From CALVUJ01 sp045119835 (GTDB lineage Bacteria; Bacillota_I; Bacilli_A; RFN20; DUOF01), in assembly GCA_045119835.1 (NCBI GenBank), contig JBGVED010000040.1, forward strand, positions 1 through 64,000: a stretch of DNA of 64,000 nucleotides, given 5' to 3'. Positions 27,562 through 35,457 of the stretch are shown piece by piece; position 1 is the first letter of the stretch, and each line of letters starts with the position of its first letter. Both the position numbers and the translations under genes were made by a program. The notes beneath the pieces were generated by a model, which saw only the letters and a program-made list of their open reading frames with translations, searched no databases and was not told where the DNA came from.

Positions 27562-27960
27562 TTAGAATTTATCTACATAATCGCTAACTAATCCTACAAG
27601 TTCTTTACACGCTTCAAATTTTGCTTCTTCAATACAAGTTCCATTATTAATCCATTGTTTATTAACCATTAATTGCTTTACAAATTTCCAAAACACTTTT
27701 ATCTCAATTTCATCATCCATTGTAACATAATCAGTATCAATATATTCTAAAAGATTAATATCTAAAACAGCCAAAACTTGACCAAATTTTCCCATAGTAA
27801 AATCCACTGTTCCTTTTTCCCAAGACCAAATGGTACCTGGCTTCATGCCTAATAGTCTAGCTAACTCATTTTGCTTGTAGCCTCTTTCCTTCCTTAAAAA
27901 CACCAAACATTGTCCTCTATATTTAGCATCTTTAAACAATAAATTAATATCAATCCTCAT
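27562..27960 (-). CDS. XRE-family transcriptional regulator
   Basis: A 132-residue DNA-binding protein. Residues about 12-60 form a Cro/C1 helix-turn-helix: CLVFLRKERGYKQNELARLLGMKPGTIWSWEKGTV. The C-terminal half is helical and of no known family. The ATG at 27960 is chosen since AAAGGA lies about ten bases upstream; upstream in-frame ATGs have no usable site. A sigma-A promoter and a palindromic AATAGA-N6-TCTATT site lie just upstream, which suggests autoregulation. It probably leads the HD-hydrolase and transporter genes. Confidence 0.88.
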   Translation of the reverse strand: MRIDINLLFKDAKYRGQCLVFLRKERGYKQNELARLLGMKPGTIWSWEKGTVDFTMGKFGQVLAVLDINLLEYIDTDYVTMDDEIEIKVFWKFVKQLMVNKQWINNGTCIEEAKFEACKELVGLVSDYVDKF

Positions 27961-27976
27961 ACACCACATATCCTTT

Positions 27977-28005
27977 TTTATAATTATACTAATCGCGCTT
28001 TTCAA
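27977..28005 (-). promoter_or_regulatory. Promoter of the XRE regulator
   Basis: On the minus strand: -35 TTGAAA (28000-28005), a 17-base spacer and -10 TATAAA (27977-27982), just upstream of the ATG at 27960. Confidence 0.7.
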
Positions 28006-28016
28006 ACTTGATTTAA

Positions 28017-28034
28017 AATAGAATTAAATCTATT
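28017..28034 (-). promoter_or_regulatory. Candidate XRE operator palindrome
   Basis: AATAGA and TCTATT form a perfect inverted repeat separated by six bases, ending 12 bases upstream of the -35 element. Two further half-sites AATAGATT occur upstream at 28071-28078 and 28093-28100. Because XRE regulators often bind such sites at their own promoters, this is a candidate operator. Confidence 0.4.
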
Positions 28035-28118
28035 ATAAAAAGAACCGCCTAAAACATAAATTTTGTTAACAATAGATTATACTTTTATTAAAAATAGATT
28101 TAACTAAAAAATTAACAA

Positions 28119-28150
28119 TTAAAAACTAAGAAGATTTCTCCTCTTAGTTT
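28119..28150 (-). terminator. Terminator of the degenerate coat gene copy
   Basis: On the minus strand a 9-bp stem, AAACTAAGA/TCTTAGTTT (28142-28150 and 28123-28131), is followed by T-rich sequence. It corresponds in position to the terminator of the intact coat gene. Confidence 0.65.
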
Positions 28151-28166
28151 AACAAATATAATTTAA

Positions 28167-28308
28167 TTACATCGAAAAGTTCGAATTACCAGTATTTGTT
28201 TGGCCTGGACATTGTGTTTCTTGATCTGTAGTGTGTTGATAATAATATCTATTAACAGGTACATATCTATTTACTACATGTGTATGAGACTAGTACAAAT
28301 AACTGGTT
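28167..28308 (-). pseudogene. Truncated duplicate of the CotD-like coat gene
   Basis: The minus strand encodes SHTHVVNRYVPVNRYYYQHT, then TDQETQCPG, and ends NSNFSM-stop at 28167, matching the C-terminal half of the coat protein at 29174-29446. Bases 28207-28287 are identical to 29229-29309 (81 bp). Compared with the intact gene, a two-base insertion near 28288 creates an in-frame TAG just before the shared block, and similarity stops at 28308, so the N-terminal half and the promoter are gone. The C-terminal tail has diverged and the copy keeps its own terminator. It cannot encode the full protein. Confidence 0.85.
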
Positions 28309-28330
28309 AACTTAGTTCAAATTGGTATTT

Positions 28331-28352
28331 AAAAAGGGCTTTTTTCAGCCCT
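28331..28352 (-). terminator. Terminator of the 28351-29070 membrane protein gene
   Basis: On the minus strand a 6-bp stem, AGGGCT/AGCCCT, with a 6-base loop is followed by TTTTT. A wider 11-bp inverted repeat (28311-28321 with 28355-28365) encloses it, giving a longer nested hairpin. Confidence 0.8.
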
Positions 28353-29070
28353 ATTTTGAACTAAGTACTTTATCTGATTTATTAAGTATCTTTTGATAGA
28401 AATACCCTATAAATAAAACTATTACTGCACCTAAAATATATATAATTGCATTAAAAATACTGCTTTCTACTAAAACCAAATTATATATATAATGATCACC
28501 ATACATAGAAAGACCAAAAAAAGCTGTTTTGAAAATCAAATTAACAATTATCATAATATTTGCCACTAGCAATATTAACCCACCAGAAATAATTAGCACT
28601 TTATTATTTTTGAAATCAATTTGCTTACTTTTTGCAAGATAAACACCAAATATCGACAATAGTACATGAATAAATGCATCTAAAAATATGGTTAAGTGAA
28701 ATGTATAATCTCTGATAATATAACCTATACATGAAATTAATCCTGCACATAGCATCGGAAAAGAAAGTAATCCAACTAAAGAAAAAACATATTTTTTGAT
28801 ATTTTGGGGTAATACAAGAGAAATAAAAACTAAAGTATACATAAAAGGAGACATATTACCAGTTGGTAAAGCATTTTGAAAGTTCCAATCATAAAATCCA
28901 ACATCTAAATAAATAGAAACAAGACAAAAAAGATATAGCAAGAAAATTGTCATGCTAAAGACGCTATTTACAAATTTGGATTTTTTATTATATTTAAAAA
29001 TCACTAAAACTCCTATAACATAAAAAACAATCAATGAAACTAAAGATATCCAATAATACATTAAATTCAC
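28351..29070 (-). CDS. Uncharacterised multispanning membrane protein
   Basis: A 239-residue protein with seven predicted hydrophobic helices. Loop motifs include FYDWNFQNALPTGNMSPFMY and RDYTFHLTIFLDAFIHVLLS; the size, helix count and internal histidines recall YwaF/TMEM164-like proteins, but I cannot confirm it. A GGAG ribosome binding site and a TATAAT -10 (minus strand, 29083-29088) lie upstream. The gene is bracketed by the truncated and intact coat gene copies, so it may have been inserted between, or carried along with, the duplication. Confidence 0.75.
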   Translation of the reverse strand: MNLMYYWISLVSLIVFYVIGVLVIFKYNKKSKFVNSVFSMTIFLLYLFCLVSIYLDVGFYDWNFQNALPTGNMSPFMYTLVFISLVLPQNIKKYVFSLVGLLSFPMLCAGLISCIGYIIRDYTFHLTIFLDAFIHVLLSIFGVYLAKSKQIDFKNNKVLIISGGLILLVANIMIIVNLIFKTAFFGLSMYGDHYIYNLVLVESSIFNAIIYILGAVIVLFIGYFYQKILNKSDKVLSSK

Positions 29071-29125
29071 TCCTAATTTATTATTATATTGTCATTTTAT
29101 CAGTATTTAAACAATACAACAACAT

Positions 29126-29158
29126 AAAAACCAAGAGAAAAAATCACTCTTGGTTTTT
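29126..29158. terminator. Terminator of the CotD-like coat gene
   Basis: A 12-bp perfect stem, AAAAACCAAGAG (29126-29137) with CTCTTGGTTTTT (29147-29158), has T runs on both strands. It follows the coat gene stop by 16 bases on the minus strand. Confidence 0.85.
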
Positions 29159-29173
29159 TATATACAAATTTAT

Positions 29174-29446
29174 TTACATTCCAAAGTTATTTGTGTTCAT
29201 TCCAATATTAGTATTTCCTGCATTTCCAGGACATTGTGTTTCTTGATCTGTAGTGTGTTGATAATAATATCTATTAACAGGTACATATCTATTTACTACA
29301 TGTGTATGACTAGGGCAAATAACTGGTTGCTCTATTGGAAAACATCTTACAATGGTACTAGTTCTACAAGGCATAACAATTGGCTCTAATGGTGGACAAG
29401 TATTGTTGTTTCCGCAACCACAACCCATATTCATATTTTGATTCAT
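29174..29446 (-). CDS. cotD: CotD-like spore coat protein
   Basis: A 90-residue protein of low complexity: an Asn/Met/Gly/Cys-rich N-terminus (MNQNMNMGCGCGNNN), a central PxxxPxxCPSHTHVVNRYVPVNRYYYQHTTD-like segment with His and Tyr residues, and an Asn/Gly-rich C-terminus. This composition and the SHTHVVNRY block are typical of the CotD family of inner spore coat proteins. GGAGGT precedes the ATG, and a near-perfect sigma-K-type promoter lies upstream, consistent with late mother-cell expression. A degenerate second copy is located 1 kb downstream. The symbol is assigned by family resemblance. Confidence 0.85.
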   Translation of the reverse strand: MNQNMNMGCGCGNNNTCPPLEPIVMPCRTSTIVRCFPIEQPVICPSHTHVVNRYVPVNRYYYQHTTDQETQCPGNAGNTNIGMNTNNFGM

Positions 29447-29471
29447 AATATATAACCTCCTTCTTTCACTA

Positions 29472-29499
29472 TAATTTATGTAATATATTTTTTTTGGTA
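29472..29499 (-). promoter_or_regulatory. Sigma-K-type promoter of the coat gene
   Basis: On the minus strand the -10 reads CATAAATTA (29472-29480), matching the sigma-K consensus CATANNNTA, with the AC of the -35 at 29497-29498 after a 16-base spacer. The predicted transcript starts about 20 bases upstream of the ATG. This fits mother-cell coat gene control. Confidence 0.65.
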
Positions 29500-29561
29500 T
29501 AGTTTATAACCTATTTATCATTTTTTGAGTAAAAAGAAAATAAAATTAAATGGTGAAAGCA

Positions 29562-30491
29562 ATGAAAAAATACAACACTATAATTTCCATATTCTTCTTG
29601 ATATTCTTAATATATTCTTTACTAAATATAAATGAGATAAGAAACTCAACACTAAATATACTTATGACATTTTCAAAAACAATATTCCCTTCTTTATTAC
29701 CATTTCTAATAATTAATCAAATAATCATAAGTTTAGGACTTATTGATTTATTGTCATATTTTCTTCAATATATAAGCATACCTTTATTTAAAATAAGTGG
29801 AAAAGGAGCCAGTATAATTATAATTGGAATTTTAAACGGTTTTCCAAGCAGTGCCATTTTCACTTCTATTATGCTAACAAATAAACAAATAGAAAAAAAA
29901 GAAGCTCAAAGACTAATAAACGCTATCTTCTTTCCATCAATCAGTTTTCTCTTTTCTATATTATTACCTAATATAAATAACAATAAACTATTCACACTTC
30001 TAATATTATCAATATACATGAGTGGATTTATTATCCTTTATATTTCCTCATTTAAAATTTGTTCTCCCCAAATAATAACCTTTAAACAAACATTAAATAA
30101 TACCAAAAATAAACTCAATAATTTCTCGCTTCCATTAAAATTAAAAGAAATCATAAATTATTCCTTTAATACCCTGTTAAATATCTTAGGAATTATTGTA
30201 ATATTTTCAATTCCCTGCAACATTATAAATAAAATTTTAACTAACAACATCTCATATCTATTTAAAGGGTTAATAGAATTCTCAATACCATCAATAACAT
30301 TATCCCTATCATCTTTAAATAAAAAAACGATAGTACTCTTCTTAAGTACTATCCTCTCTTTCTCCTCACTATCTTCTATTATGCAAGCAACAATTTTTAT
30401 AAATGAAGCTTCTTTAAACAGTAAACAATTTATTACTAATAGAATCATAATCACTCTATTAAGTGTTTTTTTATTGTATTTAATTATTTAA
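29562..30491 (+). CDS. ylbJ: YlbJ, sporulation integral membrane protein
   Basis: A 309-residue membrane protein with about eight helices and the nucleoside-recognition/gate-like YlbJ layout. Diagnostic blocks are TIFPSLLPFLIINQIIISLGL near residues 40-60 and IGILNGFPSSAIFTSIMLTNKQIEKKEAQRLIN near 95-130. YlbJ is a sigma-E-dependent mother-cell protein needed for efficient sporulation in Bacillus. The ATG at 29562 follows GGTGA with correct spacing; an ATG four codons earlier overlaps that site. It is divergent from the coat gene and overlaps ylbF by 8 bases at the 3' end, tail to tail. Confidence 0.88.
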   Translation: MKKYNTIISIFFLIFLIYSLLNINEIRNSTLNILMTFSKTIFPSLLPFLIINQIIISLGLIDLLSYFLQYISIPLFKISGKGASIIIIGILNGFPSSAIFTSIMLTNKQIEKKEAQRLINAIFFPSISFLFSILLPNINNNKLFTLLILSIYMSGFIILYISSFKICSPQIITFKQTLNNTKNKLNNFSLPLKLKEIINYSFNTLLNILGIIVIFSIPCNIINKILTNNISYLFKGLIEFSIPSITLSLSSLNKKTIVLFLSTILSFSSLSSIMQATIFINEASLNSKQFITNRIIITLLSVFLLYLII

Positions 30492-30822
30492 TGTCTTCAA
30501 AAATACACTCTTCTACACATTTTAATTGAGCCTTCATTTTTTTATACGCCAAATTATAAGCTTTAACAAAACTATTTTCATCTAACTGGTATTTAACTTC
30601 ACTAAGTTTTTTTTGAACTAAAGAAACATCACTACCATATTTTTCAAATCGTTTTACTTGACTATACTCCTCTTTTAAACTATCAAATAAAAGCAAAAGT
30701 TTACTGACCTCTTGATTTTCTAACATTTTCTTTTCTTTTTCCTTCATATCCAAATATAATTCGCTTTTTAAAATAGTTTCTTTTAATTTAAATGTAGTTG
30801 ACAAAATATCACTATAATCCAT
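30484..30822 (-). CDS. ylbF: YlbF/YmcA-family regulator
   Basis: A 112-residue soluble all-helical protein. MEKEKKMLENQEVSKLLLLFDSLKEEYSQVKRFEKYG-type helices and the end ENSFVKAYNLAYKKM match the YlbF/YmcA (Com_YlbF) family; in Bacillus YlbF, YmcA and YaaT form the Y-complex that influences RNA maturation, competence and sporulation. GAGGCGATATT precedes the ATG. It lies 30 bases downstream of a tandem-helix-turn-helix gene and converges on ylbJ, keeping the ylbD-E-F-J neighbourhood of Bacillus. Confidence 0.85.
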   Translation of the reverse strand: MDYSDILSTTFKLKETILKSELYLDMKEKEKKMLENQEVSKLLLLFDSLKEEYSQVKRFEKYGSDVSLVQKKLSEVKYQLDENSFVKAYNLAYKKMKAQLKCVEECIFEDIK

Positions 30823-30852
30823 TAATATCGCCTCTTTATTTATTATAACATT

Positions 30853-32562
30853 TTATTTATTTTTTTTACCCTTATTATAATAAAGATTATATAGATTATC
30901 ATTTATTTTTTCTATAATACCTTCAACTTCTTCTTCTACATCTTTTTCATCTATTTTAAGAAAAAAAGCAATTTCATCATTACTACTTTTAACAAAACTA
31001 TCCAATCCATAATACATAGCTAACACCTTTTCTTCTTTTTTATTTAAAAAAGACATAGCCTTCTTAACTTTAACCTTATCTTTAGTCATAAGTTCACTTA
31101 AAAAAGCATCCATATTTTTTTTCTTCTTATTTAAGAATTCTAAATTTGTTAAATTATCATCCATATCCTTTTCTATATCTTCAACAATTAACCCAATACT
31201 TAAAGGATCAATATCTAAATTTCTAGCAATTTCATCTATTTCTTGCTCCTTATATCCCAAAAGGCCATAATACCTAACAATTATTTCTTTTTCTTCTCTA
31301 GATAAAACATCTAAATAACTTTTAAAATTATCTAAATCATATTTTAAAGATTTATCATTAAATTTTCCCTCATCTATTATATCTTTTATTCTTTTTACAC
31401 TAAAATCTAAAATTCTATCTAAAGAATCATCATCAATATTATATTTAGAACAAATTTTTTCCCTACTTAAAACTTTATAACCATTAAATCCATAACTTTC
31501 TTTTAAAATTTCCTGATGCATTAAACTAAACTTAACAAGCACTTTTTCTACCAAATCTTTTTCATAACCAGAAAAATCTTTAAAAAATCTTCTTTTCATA
31601 CTAATTTCATTTGGATGCTTAAGTAAAAATTTCAACTTTTCACTATCTCTTCTTATGCTAAAACTTACCCATGAGACTGAAACATCTAAAATCTTTGCTA
31701 TATCTTTCATTTCCGTGCAATTATAGCCATTAATACCATAATATCTAGATATTATTTCCTTTCTTTTTTCTCCAAAAGTATCCAAAGTTGAATTTATCTC
31801 TTCTAAACTATAATTTCCAAAAAGTTCATAAAAGAGAACATTATTTCTATTAAATTTATTAATTTTATCGACTGTTTTTTTTATGTTTCTAATACATTCA
31901 TTAATCATTTTTCTAGCTTCACTATAATTAACATTAAAACTTTTAGTAACCCTATAAAAAAGATCATTAACACTGCTACACTCATAATAAATATCAATAA
32001 TCTTTTTATCTCTAATATTTAAATAATTATCTACAATATGCAAACTTTCAGCAAACTCAGCTAAAGAATCTTGAAAAATATTCATATCATTTAAAATATT
32101 AACAAGCCTTTCGTTTCCATAAATTAAAGTTGAATTAACTGTATTTATATCAACACCACATTCAATAGCAATATCTTTCATATCCATCTCATCATTACCA
32201 TTTAGCCCATAATAAAGCTCTAAAACTTTCTTACATCTAGCTGTCAAATACCCAAGCGTTCTAAAAACATCTTGAGTATTATATTTGCTATACATTTTAT
32301 AAAACATCTCATTATTACTATATATACCATTAGGGTTAACAAGAATATTAGCAATTTTATCTACACAAGATTGTCTTTTATGTCGAACACCAGAAGCAGT
32401 GATTCCATATTTTTCTACAAGTTCTTCTATTTTTAATCTATTAAATCCTCTTACACCATAATACTGACAAATAAACTCTCTATCATTTTTTCTTAACCTT
32501 TCAACTGCTAAATCAATTTTTTCTCTATCGTACCCGTCAAACAAGTCATAAAATTCACTCAT
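30853..32562 (-). CDS. Tandem sigma-70 region-4-like HTH repeat protein (about 7 repeats)
   Basis: A 569-residue soluble protein built from about seven ~75-80-residue units. Each has the outline EKEIIxxYYGLxGY, then a DIAxxLxVxxxxV helix-turn-helix and a RIxxKIxxIL helix, which is the pattern of sigma-70 region 4. Clear copies start near residues 28, 111, 268, 345, 424 and 515; one near residue 185 is degenerate. Each is preceded by an FxxFxGYxxEEIxxAL linker. No sigma region 2 is present, so it is not a normal sigma factor. It sits between ylbE and ylbF, where Bacillus has no such gene. An anti-sigma, DNA-binding or polymerase-binding role is inference. Confidence 0.85.
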   Translation of the reverse strand: MSEFYDLFDGYDREKIDLAVERLRKNDREFICQYYGVRGFNRLKIEELVEKYGITASGVRHKRQSCVDKIANILVNPNGIYSNNEMFYKMYSKYNTQDVFRTLGYLTARCKKVLELYYGLNGNDEMDMKDIAIECGVDINTVNSTLIYGNERLVNILNDMNIFQDSLAEFAESLHIVDNYLNIRDKKIIDIYYECSSVNDLFYRVTKSFNVNYSEARKMINECIRNIKKTVDKINKFNRNNVLFYELFGNYSLEEINSTLDTFGEKRKEIISRYYGINGYNCTEMKDIAKILDVSVSWVSFSIRRDSEKLKFLLKHPNEISMKRRFFKDFSGYEKDLVEKVLVKFSLMHQEILKESYGFNGYKVLSREKICSKYNIDDDSLDRILDFSVKRIKDIIDEGKFNDKSLKYDLDNFKSYLDVLSREEKEIIVRYYGLLGYKEQEIDEIARNLDIDPLSIGLIVEDIEKDMDDNLTNLEFLNKKKKNMDAFLSELMTKDKVKVKKAMSFLNKKEEKVLAMYYGLDSFVKSSNDEIAFFLKIDEKDVEEEVEGIIEKINDNLYNLYYNKGKKNK

Positions 32563-32624
32563 ATAACACTACTCCTTAACTACAAACAATTATAATACAA
32601 CTAATACAACTAATAAACACTTTT

Positions 32625-32840
32625 TTACTCCTCCATCATCGTTGAAACAAGGGTAAGTAAATTAGAGGCATCTTCCACCTTATCAATAAATCTTTTTCTT
32701 CTAACAATTTTATACTCCTGTAAAAAGTCCTTTATTTTATTCCTATCAACACTTAATATTCTATACCAATAAGTCCTCTCTCTTAAAAAATGCCAATAAT
32801 CAGGATTTTTATCCAAAATAAAAATTATATCATTTTTCAT
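32625..32840 (-). CDS. ylbE: YlbE-like protein
   Basis: A 71-residue protein. The block KNPDYWHFLRERTYWYRILSVDRNKIKDF matches YlbE, whose hallmark is the WYRxLSR segment following a short FxRxxP helix. Function is unknown, but the gene travels with ylbD in spore formers. The start overlaps the ylbD stop by one base (TAATG), showing translational coupling. Length is close to the ~79-residue Bacillus protein. Confidence 0.8.
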   Translation of the reverse strand: MKNDIIFILDKNPDYWHFLRERTYWYRILSVDRNKIKDFLQEYKIVRRKRFIDKVEDASNLLTLVSTMMEE

Positions 32841-33190
32841 TAGTCATCATATCCCCTTGGTGCTTTATACGAAGTTCGTCTACCATTTACTTTAGAATCT
32901 TCTTTTTTACCAAACTCTCCTAATACCCCTAAAATTTTTTTCATTCCTTCCAAATTCTCATTAATCTTATCCAAATTTACTCCCTCAAGCATCTTAAGTA
33001 AACTATTGGAGCTATTTCTTGTTTGCGTAGATGTTGTATTTTCTTTTTTTTCTTTGAAAACATCTGCTTCCTTTCCAAATAAATCATAAGTTTCATATAA
33101 ACTTTGCCAAGTAGTCTCCTTCTTATCTACTCTCTCTTTTAAAAAAGGTTTATCCTTTATAAATTCTTTAAATTCATCTAGTTTATCCAT
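32840..33190 (-). CDS. ylbD: YlbD-like putative spore coat protein
   Basis: A 116-residue soluble, highly charged protein. The N-terminal half, LDEFKEFIKDKPFLKERVDKKETTWQSLYETYDLFGKE, fits YlbD (family pattern: short helical head, then TWQxLYExxxLxGE). The C-terminal third, with RTSYKAPRGYDD, contains the Arg-Gly-Tyr-rich end seen in coat proteins. YlbD is annotated as a coat protein in Bacillus. It precedes ylbE with stop/start overlap, and the upstream gene encodes the second tandem-helix-turn-helix protein. Confidence 0.8.
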   Translation of the reverse strand: MDKLDEFKEFIKDKPFLKERVDKKETTWQSLYETYDLFGKEADVFKEKKENTTSTQTRNSSNSLLKMLEGVNLDKINENLEGMKKILGVLGEFGKKEDSKVNGRRTSYKAPRGYDD

Positions 33191-33338
33191 TTATAATCAC
33201 CCATTAAAGTATATGCTTTAAATTTTATCCTAGTGATATTTTATTTAGTTATATAATTTTCAAAGATTCTTTTTTCTACAGCAATATAAAACATCAAATA
33301 ATGTTTTTGTTTTTATAAAAATTAAAAACACATTTTTA

Positions 33339-35348
33339 TTATCTCTTATTTATTGCTAAATTTTGTTTGATTATTTCTATAAGTTCACAAATTTTTTTAT
33401 CTACAATATCTTCGCTCACGTTAAATTTCTCACTAATTTCTAATCTAGACATAACATCCACACCATTTAAACCATAATATAAACTTATTAATTTTAAGTC
33501 CCTTTCATTTAAATCCCTCATAGCTTTTTTCACTGCTATTATATCTGTGCAATCAACATCAACCAAAAAACGTTGATTCATATTTTTTAAAATACCTTTT
33601 TTAATCAATATAATATTTTTATTCAATGTTTCAGAAATAATAGACTTATAAGAATGATATTTTTTAGCAATATATTCTACTCCCTTTGATTCCCCTTTTA
33701 GGCCATAATACATAACAATAATATCAAAACTTTTTACGTTTAAGCCCATCATACCTTCTCTTATTTGTTTTGCAGAAAAACCTCTAAACAAATTATAGAA
33801 TTCTTCCTTATTTGACCCTTTGTTAGCATCAGGAGAAATTAAAAATTTCTCAATTTTTTTCATCCTACTATCTATATAATAATAAACATGCGATTCATCC
33901 ATATAAAATCTACTAGCAATCTCCTTCATCGTCAAGCATTCCATTCCCAACCCATAATACAAAGATAAAATTCTCTTATCATAATATTCTAATTTATTAA
34001 ATGCCTTATCAACTTCCTCTTTAGAATAATTTTCAAATCTTTTATAAAAACCTTTTTTACTAATACTTCTTTTTAAAGAAGGATCCTTTAAAATATTAGA
34101 AATAACTTCCATTTTTCTCTTTATTAATCCACTAACAGATGAATAACCTAAATAATATTTACTAGCCAATTGATGAATATCCAACAACTCATCCTCAAAT
34201 CCATAATAATAACGAATTATCTCCATATCCCTCTTTTTCAAATCAAGCAAGGCACTATCAATTTCTTCTTTTGAATAGCCATCAAAACTTTTATAAAATT
34301 CTTCTTGCATTTCCCTTTTTTTATCCTCTGGAGATTTAAGAAGTTCTTTTAATTTATCTAAATCCGCTTTCATTATTTGATTAATTCTAGATCTAGTTAA
34401 ATCATATTTTTTGCCAATAGCATCCATAGTTAAAACACAACAACCAAGTCCATAATAAGATTTAAATATATCCTGCCTTCTTTTATCTAAATTTGTTAAA
34501 GCTTGATTAACTTGCTCCTCACTACAACCTTCAAACATACTATAAAATTCTTTTTTTCTTTCTTCTTCTTTTTTTTCTTTTTTTAAAATCTTGGAAATTT
34601 TCAATATTGCATTATCAACTATTTCATGAATCATAGAAATGTCTACGCTATATTTTTCAGCAATCTCACTAGCAGTAAAACTATCACCCTTCAAACCATA
34701 AAAATAATTTAATATATCTTGTATTTTTGAATTCAACCCCAAAACACATTCATCAATTTCCTCTTTTGAAAAGCCTTTAAACTTAGCATAAAAATATTGT
34801 GGAGCATAAACAATCTCTTTTTCATTCCTTTTATTATTTAAATGCCTTTCAAAAATTTTCAATCCATTTTTCAAGTAATTATAAACAGTATGATATTTTA
34901 TATCATATTTATAGCTAATATCTACAGGTCGTAAACATTCTCTGCCTATACCATAATAAGAAAGTATAACCTCCTTACCTAACCCCTCCATTTTATCAAA
35001 AGCATTATTAATTTCTTCTAAAGAATAATTTTTATACTTGTCAAAAAATTCTTCTTTTCTATCCACTACTACAGAAACTTTTTTCTTTTCACCTAGTAGT
35101 TCATCTATTTTATTCATACAAAAAGACAAATGATAGTGAACATTGTAAGTTTCACGATTAGACTTAAGAGAAATTTCTTTAACAGATAATTTTTCTCCGC
35201 CAATTCCAAAATACAAACACATTATTTCTCTGTTTTGAGGAGATAATTTTTCAATACAATCATACACTTTTTCCTTCCCATACTTAGCTATAAGAGAATT
35301 ATATCTTTCAAAATGTATACTTAAATCATTATTTTCGTTTTCCTTCAT
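33339..35348 (-). CDS. Tandem sigma-70 region-4-like HTH repeat protein (8 repeats)
   Basis: A 669-residue soluble protein consisting of eight ~80-residue units. Each holds an (R/D)xxIIxxYYGLxG block, an EIAxKYxxxxxxVxxxI helix-turn-helix and a final xKIxxIL helix, the outline of sigma region 4. Units start near residues 39, 123, 208, 288, 367, 446, 528 and 611 and are joined by FYxxFxGYSKEEIDxAL linkers. There is no region 2, no membrane segment and no other domain. It is a paralogue of the gene at 30853-32562. A PF-type function is not established; a role as a regulator or polymerase-binding protein is inference. Confidence 0.85.
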   Translation of the reverse strand: MKENENNDLSIHFERYNSLIAKYGKEKVYDCIEKLSPQNREIMCLYFGIGGEKLSVKEISLKSNRETYNVHYHLSFCMNKIDELLGEKKKVSVVVDRKEEFFDKYKNYSLEEINNAFDKMEGLGKEVILSYYGIGRECLRPVDISYKYDIKYHTVYNYLKNGLKIFERHLNNKRNEKEIVYAPQYFYAKFKGFSKEEIDECVLGLNSKIQDILNYFYGLKGDSFTASEIAEKYSVDISMIHEIVDNAILKISKILKKEKKEEERKKEFYSMFEGCSEEQVNQALTNLDKRRQDIFKSYYGLGCCVLTMDAIGKKYDLTRSRINQIMKADLDKLKELLKSPEDKKREMQEEFYKSFDGYSKEEIDSALLDLKKRDMEIIRYYYGFEDELLDIHQLASKYYLGYSSVSGLIKRKMEVISNILKDPSLKRSISKKGFYKRFENYSKEEVDKAFNKLEYYDKRILSLYYGLGMECLTMKEIASRFYMDESHVYYYIDSRMKKIEKFLISPDANKGSNKEEFYNLFRGFSAKQIREGMMGLNVKSFDIIVMYYGLKGESKGVEYIAKKYHSYKSIISETLNKNIILIKKGILKNMNQRFLVDVDCTDIIAVKKAMRDLNERDLKLISLYYGLNGVDVMSRLEISEKFNVSEDIVDKKICELIEIIKQNLAINKR

Positions 35349-35457
35349 AACTTCACCTCAAAACCTAACTGCAAATTATTATAAAACAACAAAAATAAAT
35401 GAACAACTGTTTTTTTTACTCACACAACCAAATTATATTTAAAAATATAAATATACC

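Noticed and set aside
28175..28195. GTTCGAA resembling a tRNA T-loop
   Set aside because: It is the divergent 3' end of the truncated coat gene (NSNFSM-stop on the minus strand), and no acceptor or anticodon arms are present.
33296..33330. AT-only hairpin downstream of the 8-repeat HTH gene as a terminator
   Set aside because: The stem is all A/T with bulges and has no T run in the right place.
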